NCBI RefSeq assembly: GCF_052055485.1
Contig: NZ_CP197171.1
Coordinates: 496,001-560,000, forward strand
Reading direction: 5' to 3'
DNA from: Amphibacillus sp052055485
GTDB lineage: Bacteria > Bacillota > Bacilli > Bacillales > Amphibacillaceae
DNA length: 64,000 nucleotides
Position numbers and translations under genes: made by a program. Position 1 is the stretch's first letter. Each line of letters starts with the position of its first letter. Positions 35,498 to 44,133 of this stretch are shown piece by piece. Below the pieces are notes generated by a model that saw nothing but the letters and a program-made list of their open reading frames with translations, ran no database searches and was not told where the DNA came from.

Positions 35498-36373
35498 ATG
35501 GAAAATACTATAGTGAAGACACTGATCTACAACAAACAAGTTCGTTTATTTTTTACTGATAATACAAAACTAATCAGTGAAATTCTCGAATTAAATCACC
35601 AGACAAATAAAACACTTAAACGCATCTTAGGAAAAACGATTTCAATTGTAAGTTTACTTTCAGGAACGTTAAAAGAGGAGCAAAGAATAAGTCTTCAATT
35701 GACATTGAGTAACCCTAACTACAAAGTCTTTGCCGATACGGATGCGAAAGGAAATATAAGAGGTTATCTAAATAAGGGATTACTAGAAATGCCTCATGAC
35801 TATATTGAGAATATATCGTTAGATCACCTAATTGGTCATAAAGGAATCATTCGTGTTATAAAGGGAGCAAAGATGAATCAGTTTACAGGTATCACTGATA
35901 TGCCATACCAAAATATTGATGGTGACATCTCACATTATTTTATCAAAAGTGAACAAACACCAACATACATTAGGACCCATATTGAATTTGACAACGAAAA
36001 TCGTGTTTTATTCAGCCATGCAATCTATGCACAACTTCTTCCCGGGGCTGCTCCTGAGCTTTTGAATGAAATAGAAAAAGTAGTTAGTGCAAATCCAGAT
36101 TTCCTTATCGATTTAAAAAAATATAATCAAAATAATGTTGAAGTAAAACTAAAGGAATTATTTAAACAAACAAAGATGATCGGCTACAGCCCGATCCAAT
36201 TTTATTGTGGTTGCTCAAAAGAAATGTTTTACGGGATGCTCCATTCTTTGGGCGAAAATGAATTAAAGCAAGCGATGAATAAGAAAGAGTCCATAGATAC
36301 AACTTGTCAAGTTTGCGGTAGAACATACCATTTTAGTTCTCATGATATTGACCAATTATTACAAACAGAATAG
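35498..36373 (+). CDS. hslO: Redox-regulated chaperone Hsp33
   Basis: This 291-residue cytoplasmic holdase is activated by oxidation. The N-terminal domain shows ISLQLTLSNPNYKVFADTDAKGNIRGYL. The C-terminal zinc redox switch has CGC (Cys237/Cys239) and CQVC (Cys270/Cys273), matching the Hsp33 CxC...CxxC pattern. Several residues at the start diverge from typical Bacillus Hsp33, so it may be a divergent paralogue. It is followed 20 bp later by a MerR-type regulator and sits behind a MerR-type promoter. Confidence 0.85.
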   Translation: MENTIVKTLIYNKQVRLFFTDNTKLISEILELNHQTNKTLKRILGKTISIVSLLSGTLKEEQRISLQLTLSNPNYKVFADTDAKGNIRGYLNKGLLEMPHDYIENISLDHLIGHKGIIRVIKGAKMNQFTGITDMPYQNIDGDISHYFIKSEQTPTYIRTHIEFDNENRVLFSHAIYAQLLPGAAPELLNEIEKVVSANPDFLIDLKKYNQNNVEVKLKELFKQTKMIGYSPIQFYCGCSKEMFYGMLHSLGENELKQAMNKKESIDTTCQVCGRTYHFSSHDIDQLLQTE

Positions 36374-36393
36374 AGAAAAGGAGAGTGATTGAA

Positions 36394-37116
36394 ATGAACG
36401 AATACTGGAAAATAGGGGAACTCGCAACATTATCAGGCTTAACATTAAGAACGCTAAGATATTATGATCAAATTGAATTATTTTCCCCTTCTCAATATAC
36501 AGATTCTGGGCATCGTCTATATACCCAATCTGATTTGGCTAAACTACATCAAATTTTAGCGTTAAAGCAAACGGGTTTGTCATTAGACGATATTAGATCA
36601 ATCATGACGAAGAAAGAAAAGGATTTAACAATCAATATTATAGACACGCAAATAATTCGAATAAAGAAAGATATTCAAGTTCAACAAAGTCTACTATTTG
36701 AATTAGAGCATGCTTTAAAAATGCTTCACCGTAACCAAACAATGTCTGTAGATGAATTAACCACTCTATTAGGAGCAATGAAAGTCTATCAGGAAAAATA
36801 CTTTACCAAAGAACAAGTGGATATGATGAAGAACTATTATGATCAATATGATGAAGAAACATTAGAAGCAACGGAACAAGAATTTACCATGACTCTGGAA
36901 GCTATCCAGTTAGAAAAAGAAAATGGAACACCACCTAATAATAATAAAGTACAAAAATTAGCCAAACAATGGAGTGATATTGTTTATTCATTTACTGGAT
37001 ATGATCAGACTTTAAAGAAACAGGCTGAAACATTCCATGCTGAAAACCCCAATAATAGTTTGCAATTTGGGATCGATGCTGAATTATATCAATATATCCA
37101 GCGTGCATTAAAATAA
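36394..37116 (+). CDS. MerR-family regulator with TipAS-type ligand-binding domain
   Basis: This 240-residue protein has a MerR winged HTH (residues 4-73, YWKIGELATLSGLTLRTLRYYDQIELFSP). A coiled dimerisation helix (about residues 75-115) follows, then a TipAS-like all-helical domain (about residues 125-240, MKVYQEKYFTKEQVDMMKNYYDQYDEE ... LAKQWSDIVYSFTG). TipAL/Mta-type members sense structurally diverse drugs and activate their own promoter. The ATG at 36394 lies 10 bases behind AAAGGAG. It is co-transcribed with hslO from a promoter whose spacer dyad fits a MerR site. Confidence 0.88.
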   Translation: MNEYWKIGELATLSGLTLRTLRYYDQIELFSPSQYTDSGHRLYTQSDLAKLHQILALKQTGLSLDDIRSIMTKKEKDLTINIIDTQIIRIKKDIQVQQSLLFELEHALKMLHRNQTMSVDELTTLLGAMKVYQEKYFTKEQVDMMKNYYDQYDEETLEATEQEFTMTLEAIQLEKENGTPPNNNKVQKLAKQWSDIVYSFTGYDQTLKKQAETFHAENPNNSLQFGIDAELYQYIQRALK

Positions 37117-37141
37117 ATGATTACCTTCCACAACTGATTAA

Positions 37142-37176
37142 AACAAGCCTGTCATTATATAATAACAGGCTTGTTA
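37142..37176. terminator. Terminator between the MerR-type gene and argF
   Basis: AACAAGCCTGT pairs with ACAGGCTTGTT around an A+T loop (CATTATATAATA-like). It lies 26 bp after the MerR-type gene and about 35 bp beyond the argF stop, serving converging transcripts. Confidence 0.8.
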
Positions 37177-37211
37177 ACTTCCCAACCAAGCTATCGCAAG
37201 TTTTCTAATAT

Positions 37212-38162
37212 TTAATCTGACATTAGCGCAACCATTAGTGCCTTTTGGGCATGAAGGCGATTTTCGGCTTCTTGGAACACAACAGAATGATTGCCATCAA
37301 TAATTTCAGCTGTAACCTCTTCACCACGATGAGCCGGTAAGCAATGCATAAATGTATAATCTGGTTTGGCATGCTGGAGTAATTCTTGATTGACTTGATA
37401 AGCAGAAAATTCTTTTAAGCGTTTTTTCTGCTCATCTTCTTGCCCCATACTTGCCCAAACGTCTGTATAAACTACATCAGCACCTTTAACAGCTTCAAGC
37501 GGATCTGTCGTTATTTCAATCACTGAACCTGTTTCTGTTGCAATGTTTTTCGTTTTTTTAATAATCTTGGCTGACGGTAAATAATCTTGGGGGGAAGCAA
37601 GGCTAAAATCAAGCCCCATTTTTGCAGCCCCAATCATTAATGAGTTAGCCATATTGTTGCCATCACCAATAAAGGCTAGTTTAAGCCCTGAAAGTTGACC
37701 CTTAACTTCCTCAATTGTTTGTAAATCAGCTAAGACCTGGCATGGATGAAAATCATCAGTCAATCCATTAATAACAGGGATTGAAGCATTTTCAGCTAAT
37801 GCTTCAACATCAGATTGATGAAACGTTCGAATCATTAACCCGTCTAAATAGCCTGATAACACTTTCGCTGTATCTGAGATAGGTTCACCTCGTCCAAGTT
37901 GTAAGTCATTTGTACTTAAAAATAAACCTGTTCCGCCAAGTTGATAAATGCCAGTTTCAAACGATACTCTCGTTCGAGTTGAAGACTTTTCAAAAATCAA
38001 ACCAAGTACTTTTCCTTTTAAAGGATGATAAAATTGACCAGCTTTTTGTTTTGATTTTAAATCCTTAGCTAACTGTAATAAATAAGTTATCTGATCTGTT
38101 GAATAATCAAACAAAGTTAGAAAGTCCTTTTTCTTTAATTCTTCACTTATGCTATTACACAT
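37212..38162 (-). CDS. argF: Ornithine carbamoyltransferase
   Basis: This 316-residue enzyme makes citrulline from ornithine and carbamoyl phosphate. The carbamoyl-phosphate loop is SSTRTR (residues 60-65), with HPCQ at 139-142 and HCLPAHRGEEV near residue 275, the ornithine-binding Cys loop. FIGDGNNMANSLMIGAAKMG matches the OTC, not the aspartate, branch. No other arginine genes are adjacent. The ARG box upstream suggests arginine repression (biosynthetic role) rather than a deiminase-pathway role, but both remain possible. Confidence 0.93.
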   Translation of the reverse strand: MCNSISEELKKKDFLTLFDYSTDQITYLLQLAKDLKSKQKAGQFYHPLKGKVLGLIFEKSSTRTRVSFETGIYQLGGTGLFLSTNDLQLGRGEPISDTAKVLSGYLDGLMIRTFHQSDVEALAENASIPVINGLTDDFHPCQVLADLQTIEEVKGQLSGLKLAFIGDGNNMANSLMIGAAKMGLDFSLASPQDYLPSAKIIKKTKNIATETGSVIEITTDPLEAVKGADVVYTDVWASMGQEDEQKKRLKEFSAYQVNQELLQHAKPDYTFMHCLPAHRGEEVTAEIIDGNHSVVFQEAENRLHAQKALMVALMSD

Positions 38163-38616
38163 ACTAACACCTCTACTTCCTTTTTTTATTTATGGGGGAA
38201 CTCAAACAACGTATCCATCATGTTAAAAAATCTCTTTTTCGTTATGTATTATTATGCATTATACAGAATAAAAATTCAATATTAAGCATGTATTTTTTTA
38301 AATTTTATGGCTTATTGAATGAATTAACTATTAATATAAGCCAGCTCATGATAGTTATTTATCTGTTTTATCCATATACAAGATGATACAAAAGGGAATA
38401 TTTAAATATTATCTAAGCTATCTCTTCATATGGAATTCATAAAAAGATTGTCAAATACTTGTAGTGATACAAACCTTCTGTTTTAGTACCACTCCGTATC
38501 TGGCTTCAGCTTCATTTCAAACCTAAAGACAGTGGGTTTTTCTGTTGGAAAAATCCGTAACCTTTTTGTTTTTGCAACGTCTGATCTAATAGCATTTAAA
38601 ACAAAAGGGGGTAAAA
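38163..38616. other. argF to DUF4349-like divergent region
   Basis: Contains the argF promoter with its ARG box (38258-38285). The rest, up to the GGGGG ribosome binding site at 38607, shows no recognised site; a frame at 38192-38386 has no relatives I recognise and overlaps the ARG box, so it is not called. Confidence 0.55.
38258..38285 (-). promoter_or_regulatory. argF promoter with ARG box in the spacer
   Basis: On the minus strand TTAATA (38285-38280) and TATAAT (38263-38258) are 16 bp apart. The spacer consists of TTGAATTTTTATTCT, whose palindromic core GAATAAAAATTC (38266-38277) matches the Bacillus AhrC/ArgR operator. A repressor here would block polymerase, so arginine repression of argF is expected. 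Confidence 0.8.
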
Positions 38617-39540
38617 GTGTTGAAAAAACAACTCGTGTTTATTAGTCTAATTTTTATCTCACTGTTCATACTTGGTTGTAGTCAAGATCAAACTAATGAC
38701 AGCACTGATATGTCTAGTGATTCGTCAGCATCCGAACAGGATTTTGAATCAGAGCTTGTTCATGAAGTAGAAATAGCTAATATTGATGAATCTGTTGAAG
38801 AGTCTGAAGAAAATAACCTTGATTTAGATGAGTTAGAAGGCGCTAACCGAAAAATAATTTATAATGCTTACCTTGATTTAGAAGTAAAACACTATTTGGA
38901 GGTTATTGATGAACTTGAACAAACCGTATCTGATATGAATGGATATATTGTCACTAATCAAACAAGTCGTTTGGATGATGAATTACATGAAGGTCATCTC
39001 GTTCTGCGTATTCCCCAAGAATCGTTGAATTCTTTGTTTGACTTTCTTGAAGCATCTGAACAAGTGACAATTAAGCACCGGAATGTCACCGGAGAAGATG
39101 TTACAGAAGAATATATTGATTTAGAAACACGCCTTGAATCTCGCGAGCAACTTGAAGCACGATTAACCACCTTCATGGAAGAAGCTGAAACAACAGAAGA
39201 TCTACTAAATATTTCAAGAGATCTCACCAATGTTCAATATGAAATTGAGCAAATTAAAGGACAAATGGACTATCTTGATAATCGATCTGATCTTGCTACC
39301 GTTGAACTCTCAATTATTGAACAACAAACAGAATTAGCTCATGACCAAAGTTTAAATGTAGGGGAGAGAATAAAAGAACAATGGTTGAATAGTTATAACA
39401 GTCTTTTAGTTGGAGCAACAAATCTATTTGTCATTGTTGTCGGTAATATACCAATCTTGGTTGTTGTACTTGTACTCGGGGGCTGTATCTTTTGGGTTTT
39501 CCGAAAACGAAAAATCAAAAAAGAGACTAGCAAGGAATAA
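38617..39540 (+). CDS. DUF4349-like lipoprotein with C-terminal membrane segment
   Basis: This 307-residue protein has a lipoprotein signal (residues 1-21, lipobox LGC) and an acidic Ser-rich linker. A DUF4349-type region (about residues 85-250, RKIIYNAYLDLEV ... VTGEDVTEEYIDLETRLESREQLEARL) contains a predicted coiled coil (LNISRDLTNVQYEIEQIKGQMDYL). One TM helix (about residues 272-296) and a basic tail end the protein. It is exposed outside the membrane; function unknown. The start is GTG or the next codon TTG, behind AAGGGGG. Confidence 0.85.
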   Translation: MLKKQLVFISLIFISLFILGCSQDQTNDSTDMSSDSSASEQDFESELVHEVEIANIDESVEESEENNLDLDELEGANRKIIYNAYLDLEVKHYLEVIDELEQTVSDMNGYIVTNQTSRLDDELHEGHLVLRIPQESLNSLFDFLEASEQVTIKHRNVTGEDVTEEYIDLETRLESREQLEARLTTFMEEAETTEDLLNISRDLTNVQYEIEQIKGQMDYLDNRSDLATVELSIIEQQTELAHDQSLNVGERIKEQWLNSYNSLLVGATNLFVIVVGNIPILVVVLVLGGCIFWVFRKRKIKKETSKE

Positions 39541-39578
39541 CATAAAGTGAAACTTCATTCAATAGGGAGTTTTTTCGA

Positions 39579-39732
39579 CACACAAATCTTTTCGGTGGGA
39601 CGAATAACCGCAGCAATGTTGTCAGGTTAAGGCGACCGCTATGGAAAAACACTACGCTTTCCGTGGGCAAGTCTTTTTGATGGGGTGAGTAACCGCAACC
39701 CCAAATGTTTTCGTTGGGGCGAGTAACCACAC
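39579..39732 (-). repeat. Three degenerate copies of the GCGGTTACTCGTCCCATCGA repeat
   Basis: On the minus strand the word (G/T)CGGTTA(C/T)TCRYCCCAHCGAAAA recurs, starting at 39730, 39696 and 39611. The first two are 34 bp apart and the third more distant. The same family, better conserved and in opposite orientation, is at 46059-46285. Confidence 0.8.
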
Positions 39733-39930
39733 TAAGTAAGATTACCTTAGTATTTACAAGGTTAGAAAAACTTGGTTTATCGCCAAATCTTTATGGCGAA
39801 TGCCATCGTTTTACTTATACTATCGTCAATAAAACCTGTTATTTTTTGATCGTGCAAGAATAAATGTTTTTCTTATTTTGAGTCCTAGGACATGGTGTTT
39901 TGTCGGCCAGCCAATTACATTGCGATAAAT

Positions 39931-40005
39931 TAAAAACCTTCATTGTTTAGTTGTCCTGAAGAAGTCAATGCATCTCAGCTTACTAAACACTTGAAGGTTT
40001 TTTCA
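39931..40005 (-). terminator. ddl terminator (long-loop hairpin)
   Basis: AAAACCTTCAttGTTTAG near 39931 pairs with CTAAACactTGAAGGTTTT near 39984 across a loop of about 33 bases, with one small bulge. T-runs exist in both directions (GGTTTTTAATTT on minus). It starts 3 bp after the ddl stop. Confidence 0.7.
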
Positions 40006-40007
40006 TT

Positions 40008-41108
40008 TTATTCGTAAATAGTACTTTTTAACCTTTGCTTACGCTCATGTCGTTCAAAGGCTAGTGTAATTAATCGATCAATAAGATCAGGATAAGATAA
40101 ACCACTTATTCCCCAAAGTCGAGGGTACATGCTGATTTTTGTAAACCCAGGAATCGTATTTGCTTCATTCACAATTAACGTCCCATCAGCTTTCATAAAG
40201 AAATCAATCCGTGCCATCCCTTCACAATCAAGTGCTTTAAATACACGTAATGCTTCTTCTCTAACATTTTGTGTTTGTTGCTCAGTTAAGTCTGCAGGCG
40301 CAGATAATATTGCACCTGATTCATCGATATACTTTGATTCATATGAGTAAAAATCTGACTGAGGTAAAATTTCGCCTGGTAAAGAAGCAATCGGGTCATC
40401 ATTACCAAGGACGGCACATTCAATTTCTCGACCAACAACCGCTTCTTCAATTAAAATTTTATCATCATATAAAAAAGCCTCTTCAACAGCTTGATAAAAT
40501 TCTGCTTCTGTTCTTGCTTTATTTACCCCAACTGATGAACCTTGATTAACTGGTTTTATAAATACAGGCAAACCAAGCTGCTCTTTTACCGTTTCAAAGT
40601 CAATTTTGGATTGCTGAAATGCTTTATAAACAAGCCCCTTTGCTACAGAGATACCAGCATCTCGTAAAATGCGCTTGGCAAAGTCTTTATCCATACTGAC
40701 AGCTGAGCCTAATAAATCAACTCCAACAAAGGGTAGGTTTAGAGTACGTAATAGACCCTGCAAACTACCATCTTCACCCAATGTGCCATGAATAACCGGA
40801 AAAACAACATCAATCTGTGGTAATGGATGTTGCATGGATTGATTGACAATCTGCTCTTTTGTTTTACCTGGTAAAACGGCGATACTCTCTTCACTTAAAT
40901 GTAATTCGATTTTTTGGGGATCTGTATCATTTAATAAGAAAGTAGCATCTTGATTAATTTGCCAACGACCTTTTTTATCTACTCCAAGCAAAACAACTTC
41001 GTATTTATCACGGTCAATGGCATCAACTATATTCTTGGCAGATTGCAAAGAAATCTCATGTTCAGCAGACTTACCACCAAATATAACACCAACTCTTATC
41101 TTTCCCAT
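40008..41108 (-). CDS. ddl: D-alanine--D-alanine ligase
   Basis: This 366-residue ATP-grasp enzyme makes D-Ala-D-Ala for peptidoglycan. The start VGVIFGGKSAEHEISLQSAKNI, FPVIHGTLGEDGSLQGLLRTLNLPFVG, the ATP-grasp stretch FIKPVNQGSSVGVNKA, and RIDFFMKADGTLIVNEANTIPGFTKISMYP are all present. The binding-loop sequence KISMYP fits a D-Ala-D-Ala type: the residue is Tyr, not the Phe-type variants linked to lactate depsipeptides. This is family knowledge applied by eye. AGGAGAT precedes the ATG. It follows the DUF4064-like gene by 14 bp. Confidence 0.95.
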   Translation of the reverse strand: MGKIRVGVIFGGKSAEHEISLQSAKNIVDAIDRDKYEVVLLGVDKKGRWQINQDATFLLNDTDPQKIELHLSEESIAVLPGKTKEQIVNQSMQHPLPQIDVVFPVIHGTLGEDGSLQGLLRTLNLPFVGVDLLGSAVSMDKDFAKRILRDAGISVAKGLVYKAFQQSKIDFETVKEQLGLPVFIKPVNQGSSVGVNKARTEAEFYQAVEEAFLYDDKILIEEAVVGREIECAVLGNDDPIASLPGEILPQSDFYSYESKYIDESGAILSAPADLTEQQTQNVREEALRVFKALDCEGMARIDFFMKADGTLIVNEANTIPGFTKISMYPRLWGISGLSYPDLIDRLITLAFERHERKQRLKSTIYE

Positions 41109-41122
41109 CTTACTTCATCTCC

Positions 41123-41551
41123 TTACGAACCCGCTTCATATTTTGGCTTTTTTAATAATGCCATCATCCCTGCGATAACATAGGCTAAACTACCAAATAA
41201 GGCAATTCCGACTTGGAGAAAACCAATTAATACACCAGCTATTAATAATAGTATACCGGCAGGCTTAGGGCGTTTATTTCCTTTTAACATAAGGATAGCT
41301 AATACACCTGCAATAATGGCTATAACAGCTAGTACGATAATCATTATCCCCCCAGTTTGAAGTGTCTCAAGAAACTCAGGGTAAGCTGGAAGTTCTACAT
41401 CAGGTGATTCCTGTCCAAATTGTTCATACAATTGAGTTGCTAATTCCTCATCATTTTGAACCATAATCATACTTGCTCCCGATACACCAAAGAAAATAAA
41501 TATGGCAGCACCAATAATGATTAAAGCAACTTCTATTTTTCTATTGATCAT
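41123..41551 (-). CDS. DUF4064-like small membrane protein
   Basis: This 142-residue protein has four hydrophobic segments (about residues 7-29, 68-89, 98-113 and 114-131). It starts MINRKIEVALIIIGAAIFIFFGVSG, typical of DUF4064-domain proteins, and has an acidic extracytoplasmic loop between TM1 and TM2. Function unknown. It lies 14 bp upstream of ddl and is probably co-transcribed with it. Confidence 0.82.
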   Translation of the reverse strand: MINRKIEVALIIIGAAIFIFFGVSGASMIMVQNDEELATQLYEQFGQESPDVELPAYPEFLETLQTGGIMIIVLAVIAIIAGVLAILMLKGNKRPKPAGILLLIAGVLIGFLQVGIALFGSLAYVIAGMMALLKKPKYEAGS

Positions 41552-42104
41552 TCAAGTTTTGACTCCTCTCTTTCTTATCTAGTTTATATTCTAACATAAG
41601 TAACGATTGACTGACTATGTTAATGATAAACAGATATCTTTCTAGTATACGAATAGTGCTTCAAAATGATGTTTTTTTATTTTTATGAAATTCAGTAGCC
41701 GTATAAATTCACTGTTAGGAAATAATAATAGCATAATAAACAATCATTCAACTTATTTCCCGGGAAATTATCAGAATTTTTGTCGATTTTTCAATATTAT
41801 TCTTATACTAAAACAGATATCTGCATTATTCTTTTTATTTCGGAACATTAAAGCTTTAAATAATTATTGAATTATTAGGTAAAATGCTTGTTAGCAATAA
41901 TAACTAATCTTTATCCATTATTACAGCTTTAGAATGGATATTGTAAATATTTTTTACTAACTAATAAACTCAATTTTTAGAGTGTCATTATTTAACTGCT
42001 CCAAAAGTTAAATAAATAAACCGAAAGAAACCAGCTTTAACATTTGACTGATCTCTTCCGGTTTTATTTAACAATCCTTTATTGTAGTATCCATTCCCAA
42101 TTTT
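41552..42104. other. A+T-rich gene-free region with a terminator
   Basis: Very A+T-rich. The only structure seen is a hairpin at 42018-42070 (AACCGAAAGA with TCTTCCGGTT, one mismatch, then TTTTATTT) that can end the DJ-1-like gene's transcript on the minus strand. Short frames are not credible. Confidence 0.6.
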
Positions 42105-42626
42105 CTAGCCTGCTAAATGATCAGCAATTGTTTTGACATAAGCAGGTAAATCATCGGGCTTGCGACTAGAAATAATATGTCCATCAACAACAACTTCTTG
42201 ATCCACCCATTCTGCACCCGCATTGACTAAATCATCTTTAATTGCCGGTGTACTTGTTACCTTAACACCTTTCAATACATCAGCCGATACTAAGACCCAA
42301 CCTGCATGACAAATATGACCAATGACTTTCTCCTTTTGATCAAAATGTTGAACAAATTCAATAACTTCAGGGTAACGTCTTAGTTTATCAGGCGCAAAAC
42401 CTCCGGGTATCAAAAGCGCATCATATTCTTCCACCTTTACTTCTGAAAAACTCACATCTGATTGAGCAGGAACACCATTTTTACCTTTGTAGGTATATCC
42501 AGCCTCTTTACCTGCAACAGTAACGGTGGCTCCTTCCTCTCTTAAACGTAGAATAGGATACATTAACTCTAAGTCTTCAAAGATATCATCTACAACTGTT
42601 AATATCTTTTTATCTGTTAAACGCAT
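42105..42626 (-). CDS. DJ-1/PfpI-family protein (YraA/PfpI-like)
   Basis: This 173-residue cytoplasmic protein has the nucleophile elbow VIGHICHAGWVLVSADVLKG, with Cys near residue 105, and the Glu-containing ALLIPGGFAPDKLR. Full-length members act as glyoxalase/deglycase-like or stress proteins; protease activity is disputed. The second of two adjacent ATGs is chosen for spacing from AGGAGG. Monocistronic. Confidence 0.88.
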   Translation of the reverse strand: MRLTDKKILTVVDDIFEDLELMYPILRLREEGATVTVAGKEAGYTYKGKNGVPAQSDVSFSEVKVEEYDALLIPGGFAPDKLRRYPEVIEFVQHFDQKEKVIGHICHAGWVLVSADVLKGVKVTSTPAIKDDLVNAGAEWVDQEVVVDGHIISSRKPDDLPAYVKTIADHLAG

Positions 42627-42679
42627 CATTAGCCTCCTATAAAAGTAATTACAATTACATTAACCGAAATTGAGGTTTA

Positions 42680-43327
42680 TTAAACATCATCACTTAATTT
42701 AAGTAATGACTCTGTTGCTAACATTGGCTGTACGGCTGAACTAATTGCTGAGATAACGGCAACACCATCAGCTCCTGCTTTTCTAATTTCTGGCACATGT
42801 TCGATATGAATACCACCAATCGCGACGATTGGGATGTCAGGCACTGCTTTTCGAATAGCGGATAATCCAGTTATTCCAATCGGTTGTTTCGCATCACTTT
42901 TTGTATCCGTGACATAAATCGGTCCGACACCTAGATAATCGACACCAATCTGTTGAGCTGCAATTGCTTCAGTAACTGATGTGACGGAAAGCCCTATCTT
43001 CATTTGTGAAACTATCTTGTTTCTAATTACTTCAACTGATTGATCTTCTTGCCCAACATGAATACCATCCGCACCAATCTTAATGGCTAAATCAACATCA
43101 TCATTAATAAAAAACGGAACTTGATACTCGTGACAAAGTTTTTGCATCTGTTGAGCTAATTCAAACTTTGCTAAACCTGATTTCGATCCAATACCTTTTT
43201 CACGAAATTGAAAACATGTTATTCCACCTTGTAGAGCTTGTTCCAATATAAGCAATGGGGCTTTCTGTACTACATTTTGACTTCCAAGAATAAAATAGAC
43301 AGATAAGAATTTACGGTCAAAACTCAT
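42680..43327 (-). CDS. thiE: Thiamine-phosphate synthase ThiE
   Basis: This 215-residue TIM-barrel enzyme joins HMP-pyrophosphate and THZ-phosphate. Conserved blocks are ITCFQFREKG, FFINDDVDLAIKIGADGIHVGQED, GLSVTSVTEA, DYLGVGPIYVTDTKSDA and PIVAIGGIHIEHV. Its ATG overlaps the thiM stop by 4 bp. Last gene of the thiD-thiM-thiE operon. Confidence 0.96.
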   Translation of the reverse strand: MSFDRKFLSVYFILGSQNVVQKAPLLILEQALQGGITCFQFREKGIGSKSGLAKFELAQQMQKLCHEYQVPFFINDDVDLAIKIGADGIHVGQEDQSVEVIRNKIVSQMKIGLSVTSVTEAIAAQQIGVDYLGVGPIYVTDTKSDAKQPIGITGLSAIRKAVPDIPIVAIGGIHIEHVPEIRKAGADGVAVISAISSAVQPMLATESLLKLSDDV

Positions 43328-44133
43328 TTAAAGTCTCCCTTCACTTCTTTTAAATTGAGTCTTTGAACAACATCGGATGTTGTCGTTTCATCTAATGCAT
43401 CAAGAAAGGCAATTTGGAATTGACCAGGCCTGTTGGTTATCTCAGCCGCTTTTTCTGCCGCAACAGTATAATAACTAATCGCTGCTGTAGCTGCATCAAT
43501 GACCGATTTATTTACAGTTAAAAAAGCTGCTGATACAGCTGATAGCAAGCAACCTGAACCAGTCACTTTGGTTAATAAATCTGTACCATTCTTAATTCGA
43601 ATTATTTTTTCCTGATCAGCTATATAGTCTACTTCACCGGTCATCAGTATCGGAATATCGAATTTTTCAATAGACTGCTGGATAATATTTAACTGGTTTA
43701 AACGCTCTGTTACATCTACCCCGCGCATTTCTGTTTTCATACCAGCTAATTGACTAACTTCGGCAGCATTCCCACGGATTAAAGTCACCTTTACTTCCGT
43801 CAAAATTCGTTTGGCACCTTCACTTCGAAATTGAGTAGCCCCAACAGCGACTGGATCAAAAACAACAGGTATTCCTTTTTCATTTGCAGATTTTCCAGCT
43901 ATGATCATTGACTCAAGTAATTCTTCAGTTAATGTACCGATATTTAACACGAGGGCATCTGAATTCTTAGCCATTTCAGCCACTTCCTGCTGATCATGTG
44001 CCATCACCGGTAAGGCACCAAGTGCATATAGACCGTTGGCCGTAAAATTCATGACAACTTGATTTGTTATATTATGAATCAGAGGTTGCTTTTGTTTAAC
44101 TTTAACAATGCTTTCAGAAATATTCAGACTCAT
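43324..44133 (-). CDS. thiM: Hydroxyethylthiazole kinase ThiM
   Basis: This 269-residue ribokinase-fold enzyme phosphorylates 4-methyl-5-hydroxyethylthiazole for salvage. Motifs are PLIHNITNQVVMNFTANGLYALGALPVMA and VFDPVAVGATQFR. The anion hole TKVTGSGCLLSAVSAAF contains the catalytic Cys/Gly region. It overlaps thiD by one base (TAATG) and thiE by four. Confidence 0.96.
   Translation of the reverse strand: MSLNISESIVKVKQKQPLIHNITNQVVMNFTANGLYALGALPVMAHDQQEVAEMAKNSDALVLNIGTLTEELLESMIIAGKSANEKGIPVVFDPVAVGATQFRSEGAKRILTEVKVTLIRGNAAEVSQLAGMKTEMRGVDVTERLNQLNIIQQSIEKFDIPILMTGEVDYIADQEKIIRIKNGTDLLTKVTGSGCLLSAVSAAFLTVNKSVIDAATAAISYYTVAAEKAAEITNRPGQFQIAFLDALDETTTSDVVQRLNLKEVKGDFK

Larger units (their letters stand above)
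39541..40007. other. Region with dispersed 34-35-bp repeats and a terminator
   Basis: Holds the repeat cluster 39579-39732 and the ddl terminator 39931-40005. Short frames through the repeats are not credible genes. Confidence 0.7.

Noticed and set aside
38192..38386. 64-codon frame between argF and the DUF4349-like gene
   Set aside because: It covers the argF promoter and ARG box and has no recognisable product.
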